Shown here: piece by piece, positions 23,139 through 33,450 of the stretch | How the letters are laid out: each line of letters opens with the position of its first letter | How positions within the stretch are numbered: the first letter of the stretch is position 1 | Assembly: GCA_036936605.1 (NCBI GenBank) | Contig: JAUPFV010000005.1 | Location: forward strand, 157,295,195-157,359,194 | Direction: 5' to 3' | From: Limnanthes douglasii subsp. nivea | Taxonomy: Eukaryota > Streptophyta > Magnoliopsida > Brassicales > Limnanthaceae | DNA length: 64,000 bases | Position numbers and translations under genes: made by a program | The notes under the pieces: generated by a model | Database searches by the model: none | Seen by the model: only the letters and a program-made list of their open reading frames with translations | Told to the model about the DNA's origin: nothing

Positions 23139-25478
23139 ATGAATCCGGATAATCCAGAGCTTCCACCAGCTTTGCTCGAAGTAGTGGAAGAGAATGATGA
23201 GTATACTGTCCAAGAGCGCGACAGGTTAAAACTTGAGATAGAAGCTCTGAGGGCTGAAAAAGCCAAGATGGGCGTGAAAGAGAAATCCAAAGCATCAGCT
23301 GCTCACCACACCGATAACCCAAGAGAGCATGGGGTTTCCAAAACTCATGAGAGCACTAAGAAGACGCATGCCAGCTCTAAAAAATCTCACCGGTCCAAGC
23401 CTGTGGAGAGTTCTGACTCGAGTTCAGAGTCTTCGAACAGCTCTTCGGACAGTGAGGGAAATGAAAAGTCCTTGTCCTCTAGCAGTGATGAGGGACGAAC
23501 CAAGAAGAAACAAAAACAAGTTAAAAAGTATTCTAGAAAAAGAGATCACCATGGAAGAATGAAGAGGCATATTGGAAAAGGGTCATCTCACAACCGGAGG
23601 CATGTAGACCGGATGCTGATGGATCCTTTTGCCTTCCATGATGAGCCAGGTATCTTTGCAACTCCTAATGAGGATACCGTGTTCAGTCGTGGAAGGAATT
23701 GGAGGCAGTCTCCACTGTCTTCTAAAATCCTATCCGGAAACCTCCCCAAAAGGTTTGACAGCACCAAGATGGAGAAGTACGATGGCAGTACTGATCCGGA
23801 AAATCATCTGGAGCAATTCAAGAACTTCATGATGAACTTTGATGATGATGAACTACTCTGTAGGGCATTCTCCCAATCATTTACGGGGAGTGCCCTGAAA
23901 TGGTACAACAGCCTGCCTCAGGGTTGTATTAAAGACTTTGATACTTTTTGGGTGGCCTTTCGAAGGCAGTTTGTGGGAAGTAAGGAGCTGAAGGGCAATG
24001 GAGACACAATAATCCATTGTGCCCAAGAGCCAAATGAGTCGTTAAAGGAGTATATAAGTCGTTTTGTAAACACAAAGAATGGGTTGGCTGATTGCTTTGA
24101 ACAGGTAGCAATAGCATCCCTGAGACAAGGTTTGAACCCAGGCAACCTGGCCGATTCGGTGACCAGGAAGAAAGCCATGACCTGGGGAGGATTGCTGAAC
24201 CAAGTTGGCAAGCAAATAAATGTTGATGAAACAAAAAAGACCAGGGTGCACAGACAAGTGAGATCCACCCCGGTGGCACCAACTCCAAATCAAAACCAGT
24301 CCGGGAACAAAGCAAGAGAAACCGGACAGGGGCATGGAAGGGGAAAGGCTCAGTCTCAACCAGCTACTCCTGCACAAAGTCAACAGTCTAGAAACAAAAG
24401 AGGGCCGTGGGTCCAACCGGAGTGGTTTGCAGAGCTCAAAGAAAGTGTGGCAACCATTTTCGAGAAAACAAAAGATGAAGTACACTACCGGAGACCGGCA
24501 ACCTTGCAGTCTCCCAGAGAACATCGAAATAATTCCTTTTGCCAATACCATAATGATATTGGCCATACCACCGATGATTGCATAGCGTTGAAACAAGAGG
24601 TACAGAACTTGATTGAAAGAGGAAAGTTGGGTGCATACGTTAAAAGAAGAGGAGGCAACAGGCCTGACAACACTCATAGGGTTGGTCCAAGCAACGCTGC
24701 CCCGGAGGGGGCTATGGTAATAGTTGAAAGGTTTGATGTGGAGTCTGAGTACTTGGATCCTGATCCAACAAGAAACAGAGTGGGAACTATCGAGGAGCGT
24801 TCTAGATCAGTCTCCGGGCTCATTAAATTTTTTGAGTCACTGACAATTTTCGGAGGGGACACTATGACAGCTCCTACTACTTCCTCAAGAAAAAGATATG
24901 TTCATAATTTGGCCTCCCAGCTAGAAGGAGGCATGACATCCTATCAATCTCCAAACTCATTCCCATTCATAGTTTTCGATGAGGATGATTTGAGAGATAT
25001 TGCTGGCCCTCATGAGGATGTTGTTGTCATAGGAGCATCTATAGGGGGCAATGAGATAAGGCGAATTTTGGTGGATACTGGAAGCTCTGCCAATATCCTT
25101 TATCTAAACACTTATAAGAAAATGAGAAATCCAGCTGTGATACAAAAGTCGGACAGATCAATCGTGGGCTTCACGGGCAGCTCAGCCGATGTGATCGGGG
25201 AGTTTGAAGAAGAAGTGTTGTTGGGCAGGGGCCCTTTCAAGAAAATGGTTAGAATACTCTTCATTGTGGTGGATTGTCCCACCTGTTATAATGCTATTCT
25301 AGGGAGATCTTGGCTCTCTAGGATGCATGCAGTGGCTTCGACAGTCCATCAGTGTCTGAAATATGCTGTTCAGGGGCAGGTTGGGGTTGTCCGGAGCAGC
25401 CAAAAAGTTGCAAGAGAATGTTATGCCACTGCCTTGGCTCCACGAACGCTGGGGGCAGTCCGTATAAATGACCAATAG
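23139..25478 (+). CDS. Element C gag-protease polyprotein, 779 aa
   Basis: Structural capsid/nucleocapsid protein fused to an aspartic protease, used to build retrotransposon particles and cut the polyprotein. The ATG at 23139 is the first in frame after the primer site. N-terminal 30-60: charged coil (ENDEYTVQERDRLKLEIEAL). 60-150: Ser/Lys-rich linker. 211-367: Retrotrans_gag core (MEKYDGSTDP, WYNSLPQG, FRRQFVGSKE, YISRFVNTKNGLADC). 468-481: knuckle CQYHNDIGHTTDDC, a C-x2-H-x4-H-x4-C variant of the usual CCHC. 646 onward: protease VDTGSSANIL, catalytic Asp 646, with the second strand-like ILGRSWL at about 725. Ends at TAG, in frame with pol. The frame is undamaged. Confidence 0.93.
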   Translation: MNPDNPELPPALLEVVEENDEYTVQERDRLKLEIEALRAEKAKMGVKEKSKASAAHHTDNPREHGVSKTHESTKKTHASSKKSHRSKPVESSDSSSESSNSSSDSEGNEKSLSSSSDEGRTKKKQKQVKKYSRKRDHHGRMKRHIGKGSSHNRRHVDRMLMDPFAFHDEPGIFATPNEDTVFSRGRNWRQSPLSSKILSGNLPKRFDSTKMEKYDGSTDPENHLEQFKNFMMNFDDDELLCRAFSQSFTGSALKWYNSLPQGCIKDFDTFWVAFRRQFVGSKELKGNGDTIIHCAQEPNESLKEYISRFVNTKNGLADCFEQVAIASLRQGLNPGNLADSVTRKKAMTWGGLLNQVGKQINVDETKKTRVHRQVRSTPVAPTPNQNQSGNKARETGQGHGRGKAQSQPATPAQSQQSRNKRGPWVQPEWFAELKESVATIFEKTKDEVHYRRPATLQSPREHRNNSFCQYHNDIGHTTDDCIALKQEVQNLIERGKLGAYVKRRGGNRPDNTHRVGPSNAAPEGAMVIVERFDVESEYLDPDPTRNRVGTIEERSRSVSGLIKFFESLTIFGGDTMTAPTTSSRKRYVHNLASQLEGGMTSYQSPNSFPFIVFDEDDLRDIAGPHEDVVVIGASIGGNEIRRILVDTGSSANILYLNTYKKMRNPAVIQKSDRSIVGFTGSSADVIGEFEEEVLLGRGPFKKMVRILFIVVDCPTCYNAILGRSWLSRMHAVASTVHQCLKYAVQGQVGVVRSSQKVARECYATALAPRTLGAVRINDQ

Positions 25479-25484
25479 CAGTTT
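25476..25484 (+). promoter_or_regulatory. Candidate stop-codon readthrough site between gag-protease and pol
   Basis: CAA TAG CAG TTT, with pol open in the same frame on both sides. B has GAA TAG CAG TTT (19260-19262, minus). A has TAG TAA CCA (6875-6883). D has TAT CAG TTA (40442-40450). The downstream pattern resembles CAR-YYA, the context of leaky UAG in tobacco mosaic virus and relatives. Readthrough itself is inferred. Confidence 0.55.
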
Positions 25485-28400
25485 GAGGGCCTTTCTGGGG
25501 GTGAGGGTGAAATTGATGACCCCAGAGAGACCCCCGGAGTGTTGATCCCGGTTGAGGAGGTTGAAACACACTGCCTGGAAGAAGGAAAAAATGTCAAGAT
25601 AGGATCCAAAATGCCATCGATGTTGAAAGAAGGAATGTTGAAATTCTTGAAAGACCATCAGCATGTTTTTGCTTGGTGCAATGCTGATGTTACTGGAGTT
25701 CCATCAGAGGTGATTTCCCATCACCTATCAGTCCGGAGGGATGTAGCACCAGTGGTACAAAAAAGGAGAGCTTTCTCAAAAGAAAAGGCTGATGTCATTG
25801 TACATGAGGTTGACAGACTCACAAAGATGGGGCACATTAAAGAATCTCAGTACCCTTTGTGGACTGCCAATCCTGTCTTGGTAAAAAAGAAGAATGGTAA
25901 ATGGCGTATGTGCATTGACTTCACAGACCTCAATCGAGCTTGCCCAAAAGACTTGTATCCGGTTCCCCGGATAGATCAGTTAGTAGACTCTACTTCTGGG
26001 AACAAGCTACTCTCCTTCATGGATGCTTTCTCCGGGTACAATCAGATCCAAGTGGATCCAAAAGATCAAGAGCATACCACTTTTGTCACTGATAGAGGTT
26101 TACACTGCTACAAGGTGATGCCCTTTGGTTTGAAAAATGCTGGGGCTACTTATCAAAGTTTGGTCAATAAGGCATTTGCTGATCAAATTGGAAGAAATAT
26201 GGAGGTTTACATTGACGATATGATGGTGAAAAGCGTGGATGAGCAGTTGCACTTGTCCGACCTCCAAGAGACTTTTGCCAACTTGGCCAAAGTGAATTTA
26301 AAATTAAACCCTGAAAAGTGTGTGTTCGGAGTGCAGTCCGGGAAGTTCTTAGGGTATATCATAAGTGAGCATGGAATACAACCCGACCCGGACCAACTCA
26401 ATGCTTTGTTCCAAATGGAGCCTCCTCGAAACATTAAAGAAGTACAGCGATTAACGGGGAGGTTGGCAGCCTTGAACAGATTCATCTCCAGGTCTTCAGA
26501 CAGATGTGCTCCATTCTTTCAAACCTTGAAGGGTGCAAAGGGGTTTGAATGAACACCACAGTGTGATGAGGCATTCAATGAAATCAAGAAGCATCTGTCC
26601 TCTCCCAAGACCTTGTTTAAACCAGTCGATGGGGAGACTCTTTTTGTATATCTGGCTGTTTCAAGTTGTGTCATCAGTGCTGTGTTAGTAAGGGAGGTTG
26701 ATGGGTATCCTCACCCAGTGTACTACATCAGCAAAATCTTGATTGATGCTGAGAGGCGTTACTTGAAACTTGAAAAACTAGCCTTGGCCTTGGTGATAGC
26801 TGCGAGGAAGATGAGGCCTTACTTTCAGGCTCATCCTATCGTTGTCCGGACATCTTTCCCTTTAAAGAATGTCCTTCAAAAAGCAGACATTTCAAGCAGA
26901 ATGACAAAATGGTCAGTAGAGTTGGGGGACTTCGACATAGACTTTGCTCCTCGGACAGCAGTAAAAGCTCAAGCTGTGGCTGATTTTCTCGTTGAGTTCC
27001 ATTCTGATAGGGATTCAGAACAACCTGCTGATTCAAAAGACAAAATAGTATGGATTGTCCGAACAGACGGAGGATCCAGTGCCATGGGATCTGGGGCAGG
27101 AATATGTCTCACTTCCCCCTATGGGGACAACATGTTCCAAGCTATTTGTTTTGCTTTCAGGGCATCCAATAATGAGTCCGAATATGAAGCAGCTATAGCT
27201 GGGTTAAAATTGGCATACATCTGTGGAGCAAAAAGGGTCAAGCTACTAAGTGACTCCCAATTGCTTGTCCACCATGCTCTAGGCCTGTCAGAGGCCAGAA
27301 AGGAGCAATTGATCAAATACTTACTCCTCCTTAAAAATGAAGCGTCAAAGTTTAAAGCTGTTGTCTATGAGCACATCCCCCGGGCAGAGAATGAGTTAGC
27401 AGACTCATTGGCAACGATAGCATATACGGAGTCCTACCCATGGATCCATGTGCTTGAAAGCCCTTCTATTCAACTTGATGAAGGTGAAAAAGAGGAAGTA
27501 TTTGAAATACAAGTAAACCGGCCTCAAGACTGGAGGTCTCCTCTTATGCAGTATCTGTCCGATGGCATTGTGCCCTTGGATAAATCACAAGCCAGAACAT
27601 TGAAACACAGGGCTCGTGGTTTCATTATGATTAGAGAAGTCTTGTACAAAAAGTCCTATATCAAACCTCTCCTACGCTGTTTAGGGGATCATGAGTCACA
27701 AATGGTTCTCTCTGAATTGCATGATGGTGAGGGATCAGCCCATTGTGGATTTAGAGCTTTGACAAGAAGAGTGCTTCTCTCCGGATATTATTGGCCATCA
27801 ATTATGAAAGATGCTAAGGAGCTGGTAAGGAGGTGTGACCCATGTCAGAGGTACAGCAATGAAATTCATGTACCAGCCATTCCTTTGGAATCAATTTCTG
27901 AGCCCATCCATTTTGCTCGATGGGGATTGGACTTAGTTGGGCCTCTCCCTGTGGCGTCCGGAGGGCATAAAACCATAATTGTAGCCATTGACTACTTTTC
28001 GAAGTGGATGGAAGCAGCCCCCTTGGCAGGGACGACATCAAAAGCTGTTATAAAATTCATTCTGTCCAATATATGTTGCAGATTTGGTGTCCCCCAGAAA
28101 ATAACAACAGACAATGGGCCACAGTTTGATAATAGAGAGATAGAGAGCTTCTGTGCTTCAAGGGGTATTCAGCACTGCTTTTCTTCACCTTTCCACCCAC
28201 AGGCCAATGGGCAAGTTGAGGTGGCTAATAGAACAATACTGTCCGGTTTAAAGAAAAACTTAGAAGGGGCTGTTGGGAAGTGGCCTAGTTATCTACAAGA
28301 AGTCATGTGGGCCTACCGGACAACACCTGGGGCTGCAACACAAGAATCCCCCTTTTCCTTGGTCTATGGGATGGATGCAGTAGCTCCCATAGAGAAGACA

Positions 28401-28766
28401 CTCCCCTCCTTTCGTGTTCATAACTTCTCTGGACAGGCTAATGAGATGACAATTAGAAATCAACTTGATTTAATTGAAGAAAGGCGGGTAAAAGCTCATC
28501 TTAGAATGGCACACTATCAAGGCTTGATGAGAAGCAGGTTTGCTTCTAAAGTTAAAAGAAGGGATTTTCAACCAGGAGATAAAGTATTGAGAAAAGTTTT
28601 CTTGCACACCAAGGAAAAGCTCTTCGGAAAGCTGGCCCCAACTTGGGAGGGTCCGTATACTGTGGTTGAAAGAATCAAGCCTGGGACATACTGGTTGGAA
28701 GACAAAGATGGCAGGGTTTTAACTCACCCTTGGAATATTGAACACCTTCGAATGTACTTGGAATAA
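25479..28766 (+). pseudogene. Element C pol (RT, RNase H, second RNase H, integrase), one nonsense codon
   Basis: 1095 codons after the UAG. RT roughly residues 85-330: KKKNGKWRMCIDFTDLNRAC, FMDAFSGYNQI, and intact active site YIDDMM (Y244). Codon 358 is TGA (26550-26552) where B and D have Trp (GF-x-W-x-x-QCDEAF). This is the only stop and makes the copy defective unless suppressed. Connection RNase H about 360-480; second, Tat-specific RNase H about 524-655 (IVRTDGGSSAMGSGAG, SDSQLLVHH). Integrase: zinc ligands HDGEGSAH…CDPCQ (about 747-790), then catalytic residues in WGLDLVGP/IDYFSKW, TDNGPQFD and GQVEVANRT (about 815-915), C-terminal domain KRRDFQPGDKVLRKVF. No chromodomain. Ends IEHLRMYLE. 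Confidence 0.93.
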
Positions 28767-29091
28767 ATCTTATGTAAATATTTACTTGTTTAAACATCCA
28801 TGTAAATATTTGGGGGCATACCACTTCCTCTCTTCGGCGCCACGGAGAGCTCTCAATAAAACTTGATGCTTTCTTCAATAATTTTCTAAGTTTTTGCAAA
28901 ATTCTGTTGTTTGTCATACTACCCGGACTGAAAGGACTAAAGGCTACTTAAATTCTAGCCAGAGAAACTAAACACTCTCACAATACAATAACTCAAAGCT
29001 ACTTAAATTCTAGCTGTCTAAAGTGAGACAAATAATAAAAGAAGAAGATGGTTGAGTAAAATAAAAGCATTCATTCAACAACTTAAAGTTA

Positions 29092-29201
29092 CCTTGGCCT
29101 TCCAAGGACTTTTTGAACAAGTTTGGGGCACAGTACAAAAATCTGTCTGAATAATACGGACACCATCACAAAAAAAGGTGCCTTGGCCTTCCAAGGACTT
29201 T
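29092..29201. repeat. Duplicated CCTTGGCCTTCCAAGG motif between convergent genes, element C
   Basis: Copies at about 29092-29112 and 29181-29201, each CCTTGGCCTTCCAAGGACTTT. Reverse complement of the B motif, as expected for the opposite orientation. They lie between the pol stop and the antisense stop, near the 3' ends of both transcripts. Confidence 0.85.
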
Positions 29202-29236
29202 AGTTCAAACAAAAGATAAATAGAACGAATTATAAA

Positions 29237-32221
29237 TTAAGGTTGAGCCTTTGAAGATGGCTCACCCTCATCCTTTTTCTTGCCCTTGATGTCGCTCTTC
29301 CCCTCGACAATCTTCTTACCCTTGGGGTCAATCTCTTCCTCACCTGGACTCTCTCCGGTTTCCTCTTCGTCACCGGACGAGGACACATCAGTGTACCCTT
29401 CATCAACCATGGTCCAGTATGGGAGATCATCGTCATCCACATAGCGCCATAAGTCCCCTAGTCTCCTCTTCGGGAACTTCTTGTGAAACAGGAGGACCAT
29501 ATCGGACTTCACCTTTTCGATCATTAATTCTTCACTCCGTATCATCTCCCTGGCATAAGCATTGATTTTGGCCTTGATCATGGCCTCCTGATCCTTCACC
29601 AAAGCAGCTTTCTCTTCAACAGCCTGATTCACTGCATTCTCTAAAGCAAGTTTGTCAGTGGTCAGATTGGTGACAAGCTTCTCCTTTGCTGCAGTCTCCC
29701 CTCTTGAGGCTGTCAAGTCCTTCTCCAGTCCGGACAGCTTAGCCCGGAGGTCTTTTACGGTCTCTTCTAAAGAAGCAACTTTTGTGTTGCTTTCAGTTTG
29801 ATTCTTCTTTAACTGTTCGTTCGACTCCTTAAGCAAATCAACCTTAGTAGCAGCAGTCCTGAGGTCATCGGACAGCTTCTCCTTATCAGACTTGAGGTCT
29901 TTGATGGTGGTTGCCTGACTTCGGACTTGCCTTTCCAAGGTAAGTACTGGCTGCACGTTGCTAAGGAGAGAATGGGCTATGATGTCCCTCTCACTGGAAA
30001 CCATAAAAGTCTTACCATTGAAATTCACTGTGTTGGAACTACTTGGGGGAACATATGGCCCTGCGAATTCATCTCTGGACAGGCCAAGGAAATAATCACG
30101 TAGTTCACCAAGACCGGTGACATCCACTTCATCCATGTTAATTTCTCCCCTTTCGACCTCATCAGTATGGAATTCCATTGGAATCCCTTCATTAAGATTC
30201 CCTGGGATCTCTTCGGCTAACGTCGGATCGGTTGGGAAAGTGGGCTCCGGATCCCGGAGAGCGAGCTCTTCTCCTTGGGAAGTCTTTTTCTTTTTAACTT
30301 CCATGTCACCACTGTCACTTGCTTGCTTACGAGCCCGTTTGGAAGCCCTTGAAGGTTTTGGGGGATTCACTCCTTGTTTCTCGCTCTCCTGTTCTACCAC
30401 CTGTAGAAGGTTTGCATCAACTTGAGCCTGGGCTGGCACCTCTGCGTCTGTTGGGGCCTCTTTCTCAGTATCCTCTACCGCTTTCCTGCCTTTCTTCTTC
30501 TTGCCCTTCATTTTACTTGGGGCTTTAGCCCGGGCAGGAAGAAAGAGGGTCTCATCCAGTTCATGAGACCTTCTCAGCACGACATCTTCATCAGGTGGGG
30601 TGGAGAACTCCTCCCAGGTTAAGTCTCTTCGACCTGTGGTGTTCCACAGGTGAGATCTCGCTAGGTTCCCAGGAGTGAAGGCTTTATGAAACTGGTTTTC
30701 CCAGTTCTCTGCGGCCCAAGCATTGAGTTTGCCACAGGTGACCTGTCCGGCCTTCAAATAGTCCCCGAACTCCTTTGGCAGCTCTGATAAAACAAAAGAA
30801 AAACCGATTAGTATAAACTTAAAAGAAAGAAAGATTCGAACAGAAACTTAAAATAGAAACTTACGATCGCTCCTCCATCTACTTCGAAGAAGGCTAGGAT
30901 TCTCCCCGGTTTTGATTTTCCTTCCATTTTCCCATGAGCCACTGACAAACAAGAACTAGCTCCTCCACTTGCTCTCCGACTCCAGGAGATCGTCAACAGC
31001 TTTAAGATCGTTCCCCATGTTGAAATGGTAGAAGGGGAACTGATGGTGTTTGCACAAATTAGCCACAGCTGCAAACTCTTCCATTGGAAGAGGAATTCCG
31101 GATAGCCTAGACGCCATAATACATGACATCAAGGTGTACCAACCGTTGGGGCTTAGCTGTGTTGGACATAGCTTGACCAAGTGAAAATAGCGCACTATCT
31201 CCGGGTCCAGTGGGAACCTAAGTCCCCAATTGAATAGCTCCGTAAAGAAGACTATCTCATTTCTTTTGCAGTCCATCGGGGTCTCTGGATCGATGGGAAT
31301 TCGAATCTTTACATTCTCAGGGATCCCCCACTTAGTACGCAGTCGTCCCAGATCTTTAGTATGGATGAACGCATACTTGGTCTTTAACAGAGATGAAAGA
31401 TACTTGAACTCCACCTTGTGAAAGCAGGGCCCTACTCTCCCTTCGAGGCTCTCCGGCAGGTCCGGACGCCTCAGATACAAGTCTTCTTTGCCCTTCTTGG
31501 CAACAACGATAGCAGTTTCAGCCTGTCCGGAGGACTCGGACTCAAATCTAACCTCCTCAGTGGAGTCCTCCATCCTCTTCTCCATTATTGTTGGGGGAGC
31601 TTCTGTAGAAACAACCCGGGGAGGGATGAAGCTTGGCACAGCTAATCCACCGGACTGTTGGCTCTCCGAATGTTTTCGACTTATTACCTCAGTTTGAGTT
31701 TCTGAGGTTGAAGTTTCTTTGGGAAGTAGAGGACTGCTAGCCCCCGGACCGGCCGGCCTTTCCCGGAGAGTCCTAATAGTTGCCCCGGACCCTGATTCAC
31801 TATTTTTTGCCCCCGATTTTGAGGGTGTGCTTTTAGAAGGAAGTCCTTTAACCAACCTACTCGGCCTTTTCATGATTAATTTGTCTGGGGAGTGGTCAGA
31901 ATCAGACCCCATAGCAAAGAAAGAGGATTTCTTCCTAACACTGGTGACAGTGACCCCCGGTTCGACAATAGGAATCGACTCTTGAACTGAAGAGCCAGAT
32001 ACTATGGGAGAGAGTGTTGATTGAAAGAGTTTTCTAGGTTTTGTACCTTTAGAAGAAGATGAACCCCTGTCAGATTCTTCGATTGAAGGGGCTGGTTTCT
32101 CGACAGGCGACGCTGGAAGCCCTGCTGCAAGTCTTTTTTCTTTTTCAACTCTTTGAGCTTTCTCCAATTCTGAGAGGTTAAGCCAACCGCCCTTGATCAG
32201 TGCTGTTCTTGCTGTGAACAT
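29237..32221 (-). CDS. Element C antisense gene, spliced, 967 aa, putative gypsy-type transposon protein
   Basis: Intact two-exon gene read opposite to gag-pol. Exon 1 32221-30865 (ATG at 32221, MFTARTALIKGGWLNLSELE); intron 30784-30864 (81 nt, GTAAGT…ATCAG, phase 1); exon 2 30783-29237. The join gives …WRSD-Q-LPKEFGDYLKAGQ, matching B (SD-V-LPKDF). Exon sum 2904 nt, 968 codons with stop. Residues 1-250: Ser/Thr/Pro-rich, low complexity. 255-450: conserved globular core (LPESLEGRVGPCFHK, LRTKWGIPENVKIRIPIDPE, MASRLSGIPLPMEEFAAVA) like the Pfam 'putative gypsy type transposon' family. About 735-900: long coiled coil. The C-terminus is acidic then Lys-rich. Function unknown. Translation downstream of a private promoter is inferred. 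Confidence 0.85.
30784..30864 (-). other. Intron of the element C antisense gene
   Basis: Donor ATC|GTAAGT, acceptor TTTTATCAG|AGC, T-rich upstream of the acceptor. The B equivalent (13876-13951) sits at the same codon and phase although the intron sequences have diverged. Confidence 0.8.
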
Positions 32222-32315
32222 AAACAACTAAGGAAATTTTGAAGTTTTAGAGAGATAAAGCTTTGGGTGAAATGGCAGAGTGAAAGAGATAATGAAGCTG
32301 TGAAAAGTGAAAAGA

Positions 32316-32496
32316 ATTTATAGTAAATGTGAAAAACGGGTTTGATTCCTAGGAGAATCTGAAAAGTTGGGCAATAATTAAAAGACGGCGCTGATGTCAT
32401 TTATGGCATTTAAAAGAGGTAACTTGTTCGAGAAAGTGGTGCAACTTTCAAGGTGAAAAAACGACTAAAGTAACCAACCAGAGAGTGACACGTGTC
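32316..32496 (-). promoter_or_regulatory. Promoter of the element C antisense gene (TATA and G-box palindrome)
   Basis: Minus-strand TATAAAT (32316-32322), 101 bp before the ATG, and GACACGTGTC (32487-32496) about 165 bp further upstream. The spacing matches B, while the sequence between is more diverged. Confidence 0.6.
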
Positions 32497-32638
32497 CCAC
32501 TAACTCTGACAAGAACTGTTTGGAATTCGTAACGTTTGGTCTGTCCGGTTCTGTCCTCAACTCTCTCCGAATTGATAAACCACTTCCTGAATCGGACTGT
32601 TTTTCAGTTCTTTGATTAGGATACTTGTTCAAATACCT

Positions 32639-32652
32639 AAAAAAGGGGCTCC
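32639..32652 (+). promoter_or_regulatory. Polypurine tract of element C
   Basis: AAAAAAGGGGCTCC directly before the 3' LTR, the usual plus-strand priming site. B has AAAAAGGGGCTAC at the same place. Confidence 0.8.
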
Positions 32653-33123
32653 TGATGAGTCCGAATTCGAAGTGCTCCCCGGAAGGGCAGCCCAAAGTAA
32701 ATCTCTCCGTAAACCGGACAGGATCCAAGAGCTTAATTCGGACAGGACATTTGAACCGGGCAGGTGACTTCGAACACTGCAAGCCCAAAGCAGTTCGAAC
32801 TATGACTAAAGTACTAAAAAACCTAAACACTATCTGACTAAGCTACCTGCCCATCTGCTTAAAACTCATGGGTCTTTAAACATGACCCGGGTCCATTAAA
32901 CTTGACCCGAAAGCCCATAAGGGCCCAAATTACTTACTATAAATACCCAACCACCAGCATTAACTATGGGTAACAAAAACTTTACTGCTGCCAAGCTGCT
33001 CAATTCTCTCTCCACCTTGAAACACCTTGAAACATCTTCACACCACCCTGAAACACCCTCACGCCGCCTTAAAACTCCACTTGAAATTACCAGCCTACCC
33101 TTAGGCTACTTTTATCCTCACCA
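32653..33123 (+). repeat. Element C 3' LTR
   Basis: 471 bp, TGATGAGTCCG…CCTCACCA, TATA box at 32938-32945. Differs from the 5' LTR at four positions by eye. The following AAGAC would be the TSD, but no left partner remains. Confidence 0.93.
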
Positions 33124-33450
33124 AAGACGATATTCATATATGAATTTTAGACAGTTGAAAGAAGCAATTGAGGAAACATTGAGATTATCTCAGTCGTGTT
33201 TATCATACTATGATATTTTAGGATTTAGCATTTTAGGAATTTTCAGGCTTATAAATGTTATGTGAGTAGGATAATTATGTTTGCAGATGTTTCATTTTTA
33301 GATTTCATGTTATAGGGATGTTATGTTTTTCGGATGATAGATAAATTATATATCATGACATTTTCTATGTATTTGAGTTTGATATATTTTAGGTATTTTT
33401 TTTGTTGAGTTCTTATGTATTGAATGAGTTTTTTTGTCTATAAAAAAATC
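33124..33450. other. AT-rich DNA after element C
   Basis: No ORF or repeat recognised. It is unrelated to the element A sequence that abuts the left end of C. Confidence 0.5.

Larger units (their letters stand above)
22606..33123 (+). mobile_element. Tat-type gypsy retrotransposon C, youngest and nearly intact
   Basis: 10.5-kb element: 5' LTR (lacking its first 11 bp), primer-binding site, intact gag-protease ORF, pol with one nonsense codon, convergent intact antisense gene, polypurine tract, 3' LTR. By eye the LTRs differ at 4 of 460 aligned bases. Dual RNase H without a chromodomain and an antisense ORF before the 3' LTR are hallmarks of the plant Tat clade (Retand/Grande-like). No target duplication can be assigned because the left end is truncated. 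Confidence 0.93.

Noticed and set aside
23918..24677. Minus-strand frames opposite element C gag (up to 211 codons)
   Set aside because: Mirror frames of a constrained gag gene; the real antisense gene is downstream of pol. Leu/Ser/Cys-rich translation typical of reverse frames.
30117..30622. Overlapping plus-strand frames inside the element C antisense gene
   Set aside because: Shadows of exon 2; no conservation with B in these frames.
33124..33128. Target duplication AAGAC for element C
   Set aside because: No matching copy exists on the left because the 5' LTR is truncated, so it cannot be shown.
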